From contig JAGTXX020000006.1 in assembly GCA_019044685.2 (NCBI GenBank), forward strand, positions 2,721,255-2,785,254: a stretch of DNA of 64,000 nucleotides. Direction: 5' to 3'. Below, piece after piece: positions 12,201-24,308 of the stretch. The position numbers were made by a program, and so were the translations under genes. A model generated the notes under the pieces. It was not told the origin of the DNA. It saw nothing but the letters and a program-made list of their open reading frames with translations, and ran no database searches. How positions within the stretch are numbered: position 1 is the stretch's first letter; each line of letters begins with the position of its first letter. Origin of the DNA: Nannochloris sp. 'desiccata'. Lineage: Eukaryota; Chlorophyta; Trebouxiophyceae; Chlorellales; Chlorellaceae.

Positions 12201-14306
12201 TCCTATTCTTGTCGCCCTCTCTGCTGACAATACCATCGTCGCGTACAAGGCATTTACGTGCGGTGCCCCTACTGCTCCTGCGTCTGCGTCTACTAATATA
12301 GAAGATGCCGCACCAATGGAAGATAGTCTACGGTTTAAACGACTCTATCTAGACATACCTGCCATCGTACCTCCTGCTAGCAATACTAGTTCTCCTACTT
12401 CTACAAGAACGACCCCTAACCAAGACCACTCCCAACAGCAACAGCAGCGTCTCTTCTCCTTTGTTGGTCTAGGTGAACAAATACCGCATAGTGGGTTTTT
12501 TATATCTGGAGCATCGCCTATTTGGCTAATTGCATCACGTGGGACATTATTTGCACATCCATTGTATTTATTTAATAGCAGTAATAACGCCAACACCTCT
12601 CCGAGAGCCGTTTCTGGATTCACGAGTTTTAATACTCTCAATTCACCTCATGGTTTTATCACCGTGCATAGTAAGTGTTTAACAAACACCACATCACAGC
12701 AGCTAGTTATATTGGAATTAATTTATATTTCTATCGTTTAAACCTTTTCCTCTTCTTTATCCTTTCTCCTTCTCTCTTTGTAGGTGGTGAAAATAACGGC
12801 CAGTCTACCAGTTGTATTCAAATCGCTGGTCTCCCACCTCGCCAACGTCTTGACGCTCCCTGGCCTCGCCAGAAGATTGCGATCAAAGCGACTCCACATA
12901 AGATTTGCCTCTACCCAGAAGCACATTTATTCGCTGTAGCTGCATCCCGTACAGCGAAGTACCGTCCTTTCTTACCAGAAGAAGACGGAGGAGAGCCACA
13001 AGCAAGTTATTCGTATGCTCTCGCTGACGCTGCAGCTGCTGCGCTTGGAGGCGTTCAATCCCAACAACATGAAATACGATTAGTACAACCAGGCACATGG
13101 GCTACATTATGGCAATATGCACTATTACCAGGTGAAATTGCATTGTCACTGGACACAGTGCATTTGCGTGATGCTACCACTGGCTCTACGTTTCCGTTGC
13201 TTGCTTTAGGTGTTGGCTTCAATGCTGGGGAAGATTATCCTTGTAGCGGAAGAGTGTTACTATTTGAAGTACATCGTCGTAGTAATAATATCACAACAGA
13301 TAATAACAAGTATACAAAATCGAGTAGTGGCTGGACAGCGGAACTGATCTATGCTCGTGAATTCAAAGGACCAGTTACTGGGGTAGCTACCATGGAAGGT
13401 AATTTATTAATATCTACAGGGCACAGATTAGAGATATGTACATTAAGTACAACCTCACGTGCACTAGAAGGCGGGGACACTGTTGATACTACAAAAATAA
13501 AAACCATTTACAAGCTAACTCGAAGTGCATTTTACGATGGGCCCTCCCTTATAACCAATCTTTGTGTGGTGAAAACGTTTGCATTAGCCAGTGATGCTGC
13601 ATTCAGTGTACAGTTTGTACGTTATCGCGAAGAAGGACGCCAATTGGCCTTATTAGGTAAAGATTTTGGCCGGGCATGTGTTCGTGCTGCTCAATTTTTA
13701 ATTTCTGGCTCGTCTCTTCACTTGGTCATGGCAGATGCTGCTGGTGCTATACAAACATTTACGTACGCACCCAACGATCCTACTACATGGAAGGGTACAA
13801 AGCTACTACCATGGGGTGTCATGCATATTGGCGAAGGCATAGGTGCAATGACACGACTCAAAATGCCTCAACCAAATACGGACGATACAACGATTAGACA
13901 AGCGGTACTGTACGGATCAGATACTGGTGCATTGGGAGCCATCATGCCACTACCTGTCGGCGAACATTTAATGAAATCAAATTTACCTACTCTACCGACG
14001 TTAAGTTCAACTTTAAAGGCGCTACAAAGAGAATTAGCGTCCAGTATGTCTCACGGGGCGGGTCTGAATCCATTTGCTTTTAGAAGGCGTCATGGGAAGA
14101 TTCCCCCTGGATTGGAAGGAAGTACACCATATGGTGGCGCAGCGCTACCATTAGAGAAACAAGGTTTACTAGATGGTGATTTATTAATGCGGTTTGTGTG
14201 GTTGCCCAGATCGTTGCAGACCAGGGTTGCTGGACGAGTTGGAACGACCAGAATGGACGTGTTGGAAGTGCTTGCTGCGATTAACAGAACCAGTTGTTTG
14301 GTTTAG
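9288..14306 (+). CDS. CPSF160: Cleavage and polyadenylation specificity factor 160 kDa subunit
   Basis: Three exons (9288-9317, 9442-12670, 12784-14306) encode 1,593 residues. The first exon (MTPHSALHMQ) joins LHVPTGVTHSVSAF at ttgcag/TTA. The second junction, CATA/gtaagt to ttgtag/GTGG, is phase 1. Family landmarks in order: DAILLTFRDAKLSVLQWD, SLHYFEGDESL, DPAGRCAAV, EPTLLILHE, then LDAPWPRQKI and the C-terminal LLMRFVWLPRS...VGTTRMDVLEVL. CPSF160 is a triple-propeller scaffold of the nuclear pre-mRNA 3'-end processing complex, binding WDR33 and CPSF30 for poly(A)-signal recognition. It is longer than the human protein (1,443) because of Ala/Gly/Glu-rich insertions, notably an acidic block near residues 460-530 containing a KRRR nuclear signal. 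Confidence 0.95.
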
Positions 14307-14426
14307 AAATCGACAAGGTATAGAGATGTAATTATATAATGTTGTATTACACGCTTCTTTGTAAAAGAAAAATAACAGTGAGAAGTTGGACAAAGAAAAT
14401 TCCAGACTGGTATCTATTTATTTTCT

Positions 14427-15766
14427 CTAGGCAGCTGTCTTCATTCTTTGCCCTAATGGAACATCATCATCGCTATCTGTCCCATCCATGCCACCATCAG
14501 TAAATGCCACATCTCTCTTCGTCTTCTTTTCAGCAGTAATAGTAGTAGGTGGGGCAGTGCTCCGCTGCTTTGGTTGAGAAATACCCTCCACACCATCGTT
14601 GTTATCACTGCTGCCGGTATCTTCACCATCATTTTCTTTTTTAGTTTTCTTTGCAGAAGGGTTCTTTGCAGCAGAAGGAGCAACCGCAGCAGCAGATTTA
14701 GGTTTAGAAAAAGATGGTTTAGCTTTCTTTGCGCTTTTGAAATCTTCTTCTTCATCACTGCTGCTGCTACTACTACTGTCATTGCCATGGCCATTCTCAG
14801 CCGTCGCCTTTGTAGATGATTTTTTCTTTTTCGTTGGGGCGGGTGCCTTGCGTTTAGGAGCTGTTGCCGATGCATTACTTTTCTTTTTAGGTACAGATTT
14901 CATAGGTGATGATTTCCCACTTAATTTCTTCTTTGTTTGTTCAGCAACCCAATTTTCAGCTTCATTTCTGGGTAATAAGCCAGTCATTGCGCACCACCTC
15001 CGTGCCATCTCACTGTCGGGGTCTTGTTCAAGTAGAGTGGTGTAGAAACGCCGTAATGGGTCCTCCTGTATGTAGCAGAGGAAAAGTAAATGTAAACTGG
15101 CAAGTATGCTATAATTAATAAGAAGGGAAGGAAAAAAGGAAAGAGATGCAAAATTTGTCGAAAGAACTGAAATTTGTTTTCTCACCTCTCCAGGTGTGTC
15201 CCTTGTTTGGCCAGGCATGTCAAAAACCCTCTTAACACGTTCAGTAGATCTTCCAGAAGCAGCTGAGCTTGGCCTTGCCTTGGCTGCAGCAGCAGGCTTC
15301 TTAGGCGGGGGCTTCTTCTCTCCTCCCGACTGCAAAGTCAAAAAGTTGCCGCCAAGATGAAAATTAAGATGTGCTGGGTAGGGAAGTATGTATATGCGAA
15401 GAAGCGATAATCGTCCTACCTTCTTAGCTTCAGGTTTGCCTCCACTCGATGTTGCCTTCGCCTTGGGCTTTTCTGCTTTCTTGGACTTCTCTACTTTTTC
15501 TGCAAAGAGAGAGGAGTGATCAGAAATGATTGGTGGGGAAATTAGGTAGGATGTAATTAACACCCAACCAGCTTGGATGCATAAAAACGATCAATGCGTT
15601 GCAACTTACTTGGCTGCGGTTGGCGCGCGGCTATGGGCTTGTCGTCATCGCTATCACTGCTATCATTTTTCACAACCTTGGGCTTAGATACAGGAGGAGC
15701 AGCCATTACCTCTTTTGGTGCCAATAACCTCTGGCCAAGAGGGACATCATCATCGCTATCAGACAT
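14427..15766 (-). CDS. Lys/Ser-rich nuclear protein with repeated DSDDDVPLGQR ends
   Basis: Four exons (minus strand: 15766-15610, 15499-15420, 15329-15186, 15065-14427) encode 339 residues. All junctions have GT-AG and keep frame. The N-terminus MSDSDDDVPLGQR and the C-terminus DSDDDVPLGQRMKTAA carry the same motif. The only folded-looking part is the middle, MPGQTRDTPGEEDPLRRFYTTLLEQDPDSEMARRWCAMTGLLP (about residues 115-157). I recall similar DPLR-FY-LL-SEMA-WC segments in plant nuclear proteins but cannot name them. The rest is Lys/Pro/Ala- and Ser/Asp-rich, disordered, with many candidate phosphorylation runs. A nuclear location is inferred from the KKKK and KRK clusters. Function unknown. 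Confidence 0.8.
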
Positions 15767-16120
15767 ACTGAGATCTTGTCAACTATTCAAATACAAAAGA
15801 ATTTTAAATTAAACTAGGTGGTGACCCGCGCTTTGCTGCGGTTCTTGAGGGCACCCCAGATTATTCTATCGATAATGAGTATTCGTGTATGCTATCTTTA
15901 AAACAGTAAAGATAAGAGAATACCACCGTTTGATAATTTAAGAATTTTTACCAATTCAAGGTGCAGGCGGCAGGTGAAGGAAACTTTTGTATCTAATTAT
16001 TTCATAGTGGTTGCTTTCGATTTTTCTTACAGCTGGTGTTCTGTCTTACAACAAAGCTTCTTTGTATACAACATTAGCAGTGTAAATGGCTCCATCTTCC
16101 TCTTTCACAGCTCCTGGCAC
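15767..16120. other. Intergenic, possible transposon-derived flank
   Basis: This is the promoter side of the preceding minus-strand gene, then sequence running into the helicase remnant. No intact gene is visible. Confidence 0.3.
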
Positions 16121-16129
16121 CAAAGCCCT

Positions 16130-16600
16130 CTTGCAAGCACATTTAATTTAAATTTGTGAGGCGGGACACCAGACATTTCCAAGCTATTCAAAGATTCCAA
16201 GGGGAAGATTGCTTCCTGCTCCGCCATGTCACTGAGTCAGAGGTAAGATAGGTTTTTCTCACGGTAGCTGCCTCTCCAGGTACAGTCAAGGTGGACTGTA
16301 CCTCAAGTCAATTGCACTGTCAAGGGTGTCGTTGATCAAGTCCACGTTTTCATTCCTTGGAGTCAAGATGGCTCCCTCAATAATAAACCTCTTGCGGGAC
16401 TCCTCGTCTTGCCGCGCAGCCACGTCCAAAATAGATTTTATTAATCAAATCTTGGAGGGTATCTCATGGACACATTATGCGTGGCGGCACCCTCACATAC
16501 TCTTCACCACCCCTACCTAACTCAGCCTCAGCAGCGGTGGCAGGGTCCCCATGGTTACGCACAAAGCCAGCAGCTGCTGTGTAAGCGTCATATTCAGCTT
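16130..16600 (-). pseudogene. Pif1/Helitron-type helicase remnant
   Basis: Broken reading frames on the minus strand match consecutive segments of the C-terminal half of Pif1-like helicases of Helitrons. In order: FVRNHGDPATAA (about 16560-16530); EEYVRVPPRIMCP and DTLQDLINKIY (about 16500-16440); GAILTPRNENVDLINDTLDSA (about 16385-16310); and AIFPLESLNSLEMSGVPPHKFKL (about 16220-16145). The known family order is RVRNxGDP, then a DLI segment, then ILTPxNxxVDxIN, then FLNSLxxSGxPPHxLxLK, so both order and spacing agree. Stop codons and frame changes between segments show it is not expressed as one protein, although introns could hide some breaks. No Rep/HUH domain or Helitron ends were found nearby. 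Confidence 0.7.
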
Positions 16601-16737
16601 CTGTAGCGTCTTTCTCTGCTTGACGGCGCTGCACATGATTCACTGCGGTGAGGAGAGTCGTCAAGATCCAAGAGCTCTTGCCACCAGCACTTCAGCACAT
16701 TCTCTTCTTCTCCTGGGAGAAGCCACCCTTCTTCCAC

Positions 16738-17210
16738 CTACTCTCGCATCTGTTCTATGCTGCTGTTGACGACGACGATTCTGTACACGGGAGCGAGTGG
16801 CAGGAGAATCTTGCTTCCAGTCTGGGAGGACTGCTCATGTGATGGGCGGGTGTGCTGGCCATGGCCATCATCTTCAGGTGGAGTGCCAAGTTCCATATCA
16901 ACCTCCATGACGTAGTTTGCATACCTGGTGTTTTCCTTGCGACGGCGAGAGCTACGGCGAGCGCCTGTAGTAACAGCAGCCATGGCAGTGCTGCTGAGGC
17001 CGCAAAGCAGAAGAATGACATCTTTGACCGCAAAGGAGTGATTAATGCCGTTGATAAATATTGGGATATTGATGTTCATGCGTACATACGCTCCATGTGG
17101 TATATCGGCTGCAAGCGTAGAAGAAGTAGTGAGAAACGGGGCCGGGTAATTGAATCACAGTTTGAAATTACGTTGCAAACAGTTGGGTAAAAAAGCTTAC
17201 CAGGAGCCAT
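16738..17210 (-). CDS. Doubtful small gene, function unknown
   Basis: A possible two-exon gene: ATGGCTCCTG at 17210-17201, donor gtaagc, acceptor cttgcag, then 17108 down to a stop near 16738. It would encode about 126 residues starting MAPADIPHGAYVRMNINIPIFINGIN, with a basic SSRRRKENTR run. The splice sites are good and frame is kept. The C-terminal half is low in character, and an internal donor (ACCAG/gtatgc) suggests a different 3' structure. It abuts the Helitron-like remnant and may be part of a dead element. I do not recognise it. Confidence 0.3.
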
Positions 17211-17985
17211 TGTAGCGGATACCATAAATCAAATAGAATATATCAATTGTAAATGTGTGGTCTTTAGAGGCTGGATTCGTCTTGGAGTGTCAGGTTTCGC
17301 CTTTGTCCGGCTCCGGAGAGACCACTGAAGGCGCCGAAAAAGCTCGATTTTGAGGGGATCTGGAGGCTATGGTAGATTAATGCTGCTTTTACAGGGGTGC
17401 CCAAGAGTAGAATATAACACCCAAAGTTCGCGGGTACGCGCTTAATGCATGCAGGTAAGAATCAAACATCCGCCCATCTCAATTTTGGCTGCAACTTTTT
17501 TGAGGGCCCTGAAGTCTACACAGGGGCCCCCGTGTTCTTAGTAAAATGGGCCAATGCTTGCTTTAAAGCCATTTTGAGTGCAAAAAGCTCTTTATTCGCA
17601 AATTATGTCACATTACCTCTTATTTTTTTAGTATATAGGATTCGGACTGAATTTATACTGTAAACACGATTTCAAACAATGGTTTCTATAAACATTCTAG
17701 AATAAATTGTTTGTGGCAGTGGTATGCATCTGCAGTTGTAAATAGACCAAAAAAAATCCAACAAAGAAGTTCAACTTCAAGTTGATCAAGTTGTTCGGCC
17801 CAACAACAAAACTGAGGACGCCTTCAAAGCTTCAAACGTGTCTCTGCTGGCTTGCTCCTAGCATTCCCATTCTAACGTATCAGAAATTACCCAAAATGTA
17901 TTGTCGCGGATAGTCGTTGCTTGCAATACTTGCTGTATACCCTTGAAGGCAATCAAATACTCGAAATTATTGAACACGGTGCAAA
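17211..17985. other. Upstream region of subtilase gene
   Basis: 775 bases without a supported gene. A good donor, GCATGCAG/gtaaga, at about 17455 could belong to a non-coding leader exon. It is otherwise AT-rich with no repeat structure seen. Confidence 0.3.
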
Positions 17986-20900
17986 ATGAATTGTCGAAAA
18001 AGTAACTCGCGCAGGCTACTAAGAAGCTCATATGCATTCTTTGCGCTCTCAGCGATAGTAATATTGGGCTACATTCGACCTTGCGCTGCCTTGGACAGCG
18101 AATGGCCAGTAGTTCACCTAAGAACTGGAGCAATCCATACAAGATTTGCAGCAAAAGGGTGCGTCTTGCATGTTAATTTCAACCATATGTCCTTATACTG
18201 ATGCATTAATGGGATAAGCACAATATTGTGGCTCCGCATGCACTGTTTTTGTCCTCAACAGCTTGGCAGTTGAGAGGATGCAACTTGATACCGGGTCGTC
18301 ATAAAATAAAATACATTTTATTTGAAAAGCCTATTAACTGCTTTCCTTTCTCACGTATGTATCTTTTTGTCCCTATCTGCAGATTGGACGCATCGAATAT
18401 ACGGCGTCGTTTACTTCACCATGACTGCCACACTGACCACCCGTCCTGGGGCATTTTGCGTGGCGCTCGACAAGCTCTCGTATCTCATCCACATGGATTA
18501 GATCACACCCAACGACACCAGCTATTAGATCATATAGAGAGCAGTGGTGCACGTGTGATGGGGTATTTACCTGAAAACACATGGGCTGTAGTTGGTTCAC
18601 CTGAATCTTTATCCGCCGCTGCCAATCATAGTTTGGTCATGTGGTCTGGATATCACGAGCCTGCTCATAAAATAGCACCTGAATGGCAGGAATTAATAGG
18701 CCAAATAGAAGCAGCAATGCCTAGTCGTACATCAACTAGTACTGGAGGCTTTACAATTAAAATCACTGGTGCTGGTGTTGTGAATGCAACCGTAGAGGCA
18801 CAGGCCCTGGCTGCATCTGTGCTGGCTGAACTGCCTGTTCAAGTACGACACCTACCAGGACAATGGCCTCAAATTGGTATTCGTGTGCAATTCCCTTCTG
18901 CACACAACCCCCAGCCGTTGCCTAGCTACCACCCCGAAGCAGCAGCTCACTCTCTCCGAATCCGACGAGTCTTGAAAGAGCAAGAAAGCTACACAGCAGG
19001 CACAGCAGCTGTATCAGATTGGGCTCCTCTTTTGAAGAGTAGTTTTGGAAATACAATAGAAGTACTCAATGCTGGACCAAATTCCGTAGTTGTGTTTGCA
19101 CCACCATCTCAGGTGCAGGACGTTATTGAGTGGTTGGCAGAGCGACCAGCTGTTCGATGGGTGTCCCCTCTACCCCGTATTTACTTGAAGAATAGACAAG
19201 CATCTGTGATTATACAATCTGCCCGCCCCGCACTCACATCTGGTCGTGGTAGTAATGGCTTAGACCCTTCTCTCCACCCAATTTGGGCAGCTGGCATTCA
19301 AGGACAAAATCAAGTCGTCGGCCAAGGAGATTCAGGACTAGATTTCCAACACTGTTTCTTTGTAGATCCTACTGTTGACTGGGCATCAAGCATCTCCATT
19401 GTCAGTCGTGCTCGTACTTTCCAATCTGAAACGCATCGTAAAATTAGATTATATAGAGCCTTTGCTGATTTTACAGACGCCAATGGACATGGAACGCACA
19501 CTGCTGGTACAATCGCTGGTATACCCTACGGAACTACCCTTGAAGAAAATGGTGCTGGGTTAGGTGCGGGTATGGCACCTGCTGCGAAAATCGCCTTTAT
19601 AGATTTATCTTCTGCTGCGGATGGAGATGCCATCTTAACTCCCTACGATCTCGTGAATGATTATTTCCCTTATACTACAGCTGTAGGTGCAAGAGTGCAC
19701 TCAGATTCATGGGGATCTACGTCAATTATGTATGATAATGAAGCAGCACAAGTAGATTCGTATTGCTGGAAGAATCCCACCTTTCTGCCGGTCTTTCCCG
19801 CTGGCAATGATGGCGATAAAAGTACTCAGGTTGGTCTAAGAGGAGACACTACTGTGAACTCTCCCGCAACCAGTAAGAATTGTCTCGCTGCAGGTGCGAC
19901 TCAGACATCAGCGGAATCTGCTGTTAAAGGCGATTATGTGGGTAAAGTTTGGGCAGCAAAGGCAGCTCTTGGCCCCAACTTTGCTTTAAATTTCCGTGTG
20001 TTGCAATCTGATTTTAGCAACAGTTTTAGCACGTTTGGGAACCAAGTATTCAAGTTAGTAGTAACAAGTCCAATGTCAGCATGTAGTCCGCTTACTAACG
20101 CTGCAGCTCTGGCAGGTGGTATTGCTCTGATGGAACGTGGTAATTGTACTTTTGTAGAAAAAGCACAAGCGGCACAAGCTGCTGGTGCTGCTGGCGCTTT
20201 GGTCTTTGATGATCAAGCAGCTGCATATTTCGTAGCTACAGGTGGTGGTGGTGCTTCTGGTAGTGTCAGTGGTCTTATACCCACAGCCACTATGCCTCGC
20301 CGCCTAGGTCAAAAGTTATTGGCGGTGTTGAGCACGGGCCGCGGCATTGACATTTCATTTAGTGATGCAATAGAACCAGATTTTGGCTTTGAAAACTTGG
20401 CATCGTTCTCTTCTCAAGGTCCTGTAGGCCGTGATAAACGTATTAAACCAGATATAGTCGCTCCTGGCACTATTACCTCTGCTTCTGCCAATTCCGCTGA
20501 CAAATGCGATGTGTCTACGTATGGAGGTACTTCCATGGCAACTCCGGTAGTAGCTGGAGCTGCAGTACTCATTCGTCAGTACTTTTTAGATGGATTCTTC
20601 CCATCTGGTGCTGCAAACCCAGCAGACAAGTTTGATCCTACATCAGCTCTAGTAAAAGCGGTCATGATCAGTGGCGCTGCACAGTTGGATGGCTATGAAG
20701 CAGATACCGGGCTGCCAATAGACCCTACGCCATCATTTAGACAAGGTTTTGGTCGTGTATTCTTAGGAAATTCACTATTTTTACAAAATAATCCTTATTC
20801 CCCTAAAAAATTAGCTTTATTGGACAGCGTTCCGATTAATACTGGAGACGTTCATCAGTACTGCATTACTGCTAATGGTGGGCCATTGACTGTTACTTTA

Positions 20901-23900
20901 GTATGGACTGATTACCCTGGAGAACCAAGTGCTGCAGTGTCTTTAGTGAATGATTTGGATTTAGTGGTTCGCGCTGAGGGATTAAATGGACAGCCATTGT
21001 TGGGTAATGGCGGTGGTGTGGAAGATTCAAAGGTTGCTGATAGGGCAAATAATATCGAACAAGTGACGATACCTGCTGTGCCTGCTGGCCGTGTATCTGT
21101 AGAAGTACGTGGGTCATCTATTCAAGCATTTTCAGGTTCTCAGCCGTACGCTTTAGTGGTTAATGGTGATTTTGCGGGTGTGCTCACACCGCCAAGTGCT
21201 GCAGGCAATGCAGGAGCAGAGTGTGCCGTTGTTGTAGCCACGATCACATCTGGCCCTACAGGTGTGACAAATGCCAAGAGAGTGTCGTTTGATCTCGGTA
21301 CGACATCAGGTGGTAGTACAGGTGTTGCGTACGAATGTAAATTAGCTGATGGGACCGGTGGCATTGGTGCGCCTGGCACAGCTGACTGGGCTGCTTGTAC
21401 TTCCCCTGCTATCTATGATAACCTCCCTGATGGAACGTACGCATTTAGTGTACGCGCATCTGGTGAGAAGATTGATTCTTCGGTTGTCTTCACTAAAGAT
21501 ACAGTACCACCTGTTGTGTCTCTCCAAGGAGATGTTCCCGCAACGACCTCTGCTGCTACTGCGAAAATGACCTTTGGTGCAAATGACACCACACCTGTAT
21601 CATATACATGTCGTGTGAGTGTTCAGGGTGCTTCTTCACAACAAGGGGATCTCGTTTCAGGTACCTCTGTAGCCATTCCAGTAGAGCCGGATGTACTTTA
21701 CAACTGTACGTCTCCACAGACACTGGCGTGGTTGCTGCCTGGGCAGTGGACCTTTGCAGTAGAAGCGACAGACGCAGCTGGAAACAAAGCCCAACCCGTC
21801 GGTGCTTCTTGGAATGTAGAAAATTATGCCGCAGGACCTTCTGTCCGTGTCACGAGTGGTCCAATTCTCAGAATACCACAGAGAGATGTTGAATTTTCTT
21901 TAGTGACGCTCGGTGGTGGTGGTGCTGCTACAGAATGTTCTTTAGTAGAAATTGGAGCTGGTGGCGCTGCTGGAACTATCCCATCAGAATGGTCATCGTG
22001 CTCTACTTCTGTATCGTATGGCCAGCCGAGTGATGGTGATTACTTATTTGCAGCACGAGTCGTTGGCGATGCATCTGCTCCTCAACAACTTGGAGGTGTC
22101 TTGCCGAGTACCTGGGCGGTCTCTACTTTCAATGTAGATTCTACACCACCTACAGTGAATTTAACTAATGGACCATCTGGTGGCCGTGCTGTCAGCGATA
22201 CCACAGTCACTTTTGAATTTTCTCTGAGTGAAGAAGGTTCAACGGCAATATGCAACCTCGATGCAAGAGACGTTCCGTCTGATTCAATCCCATTCACACC
22301 CTGTGCAAGCCCTGTACAGCTGACAAATTTGACTGGGGGACACTATAATTTCTCAGTGACTCCATCAGATGCAGTGGGTAATGTAGGCTCTCCCTTTATT
22401 GCTGCATTTATAGTTGACGTGACCCCCCCTAATGTCACCGCCAATGCCGTGGTCACTCAGGATAACAAGGCTGTGAGAATTACCTTTGCTGCCAGTGATG
22501 GTATAGCTGGTTCAGGCATTAAAAATGTCACGTGTCGTGTCCGTCCTGCTGTTTTAGCTTCTTCATTTCAAGATAAAATTGATCCAAATGACCCCAGATT
22601 TACTTGGCAGGCGTGTACTTCTCCATTTATTTTTAATGGACTAGTCGAGGGGTATTGGATAGCAAGTGTCATAGCATATGATAATGCAGATCAAGCTTCT
22701 AAACCCAGTGAGATGGATGTGTGGGTCGATACTGTGGCTCCTATTACAGCTATTTCAAACGCCCCCAAAGCCGGGGTCATTACGCCAGGTGGTCGAATTG
22801 TATTTTCACTTAGTGACACCACTGAAAAGAACAACCCTGGCGCAGGGTCACCTGTTCAGTGGCAAGGCTTATTGAAACCTCTCTCTGACGATGAGTTTAC
22901 TAGTTTATCACCCACTTCTGACAGTTCACAAGGTGTTGCCACCAGTGGGGGTGCGGTACAGGCGATTATCAGAATGAAGAATACCATAATGGCAACACCT
23001 CGTTCCAACGACGATACTGTCGAGCTTGGCCGTGGTGATTTGAATGAATGGACGAATTGCACTTCCGAGTGTACGTATAATGGTCTTGGTTCTGGTGCGT
23101 ATGTATTCCAGGCTCGAGGTGTTGATGCTTCTGGTAACCTCGGGGATCCTACCACACCACCAATTGCGTTTAAAATGGAAGGTGTTTCGAGTGGGCTACC
23201 TACTTGGGCATTAAATGCTATTATCGTTGGAAGTGTGGTAATCGGTATTGCATTGTTGGCTATGTTATGGAGCTGTTGCTGCTCTAAAAAGTATCAAAAT
23301 AAAAACAATTCTCTGCCGAATGGCGTGATCGCTAGTAGCAATGGAGATGGGGGGTATCCAGGGCGGTATCCAGGGGGTTATCCAGTAGCTAATGGTACGA
23401 ATGGCCATGCTAATGGTTGGAATAGCTATGGATCTGCGCCTCCCCCTGTGTATATGAACGGTACTAGCTATCAAAATGGCTACTTAAATGGTCATTCTAA
23501 TGGCAATGGAAGGACTAGTAGTACTACCTCTAATGGTCATATCCAAATCCCTGATGACCCAATTGAAGCACAAGAACTCGCTCTTGCTCTTGCTGCATCC
23601 AATGCTCAACACCAACAACACCACGTTGCTTCTTATCAAGGTTCAGTTCCTATTCCCACAGACAGGAGTACGAATGAAGACGCTGAGCTCACAGCAGCGA
23701 TGGAAGCGTCGTTAGCTGAAGAGCAGAGAAGACGTAGTAGCGGTGCTGTTGCTTCACAAGAAATGAGTAGTGATGATGCTGAGTTGAATGCAGCTATACA
23801 AGCATCTCTTGAAGAGCAGAGACGGCAGCAACTACAGTATACGGCTTCAGGATGGGAGTCAATGGCAACCGCTCCTCCCGCGTCTGCTCCACCTAGTAGC

Positions 23901-23933
23901 AATCCATTTGCAGAGTGGCCACCGAGAAGTTAA
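17986..23933 (+). CDS. Membrane-anchored subtilisin-like protease (S8) with Ig-like modules and UIM tail
   Basis: Exons 17986-18158 and 18383-23933 (AAAGG/gtgcgt to ctgcag/ATTG) encode 1,907 residues. Exon 1 gives a signal sequence (SYAFFALSAIVILGYI) then WPVVHLRTGAI. The catalytic triad is visible: D374 in GQGDSGLDF, H427 in NGHGTHTAG and S775 in YGGTSMATPV. The oxyanion Asn lies in FPAGNDGD. A protease-associated domain (GNCTFVEKAQAAQAAGA) is inserted between His and Ser. After the protease come about six repeated modules with a W-x-x-C-T-S-P ... L-x-x-G-x-Y-x-F-x-V-x-A pattern (about 1060-1650). A transmembrane helix (about 1665-1688) with a CCC motif follows, then a cytosolic tail rich in Asn/Gly/Tyr. 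The tail ends in three ubiquitin-interacting-motif-like helices near 1784, 1823 and 1856. Extracellular proteolysis is expected; the tail suggests ubiquitin-dependent endocytic sorting (inference). Confidence 0.9.
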
Positions 23934-24308
23934 TTAATAAATAAATATTGACGATGATAATATAAATGTATATGTGTTCTTAGCATAACGCTTTTTGACT
24001 AGCAAACAGCCGATAAGTGCTGGTGATACTGATCAGTCGCTTTATGACGGTACTAATTCTTAGGGTATTCTTTTCCAGTAAATTACCACGATTTCTTCGT
24101 TTCATTTCAAGCTCAGTGTGTGTCGTATATCCAACTTCGTTCTTAGTTCTTGTAACATGTTTTTATATTGAATTAACGTGGCAGGTACAGCCTAAATGTC
24201 TGGCGTGGGGGCGTCACGGTAGCTGGTCAGAAAGAAGGAAGAAGCTTTTTGATTTAAACGAGCGATTGCGATTGCGATCGAATGTTTAAAATTGCAATTT
24301 AATTTGAT
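23934..24308. other. Intergenic between subtilase and hydrolase genes
   Basis: This holds the 3' flank of the subtilase gene and the promoter of the alpha/beta hydrolase gene. No additional gene is supported. Confidence 0.3.

Noticed and set aside
24017..24289. 90-residue plus-strand frame between subtilase and hydrolase
   Set aside because: Hydrophobic but without domain, good start context or splice continuity to the hydrolase gene.
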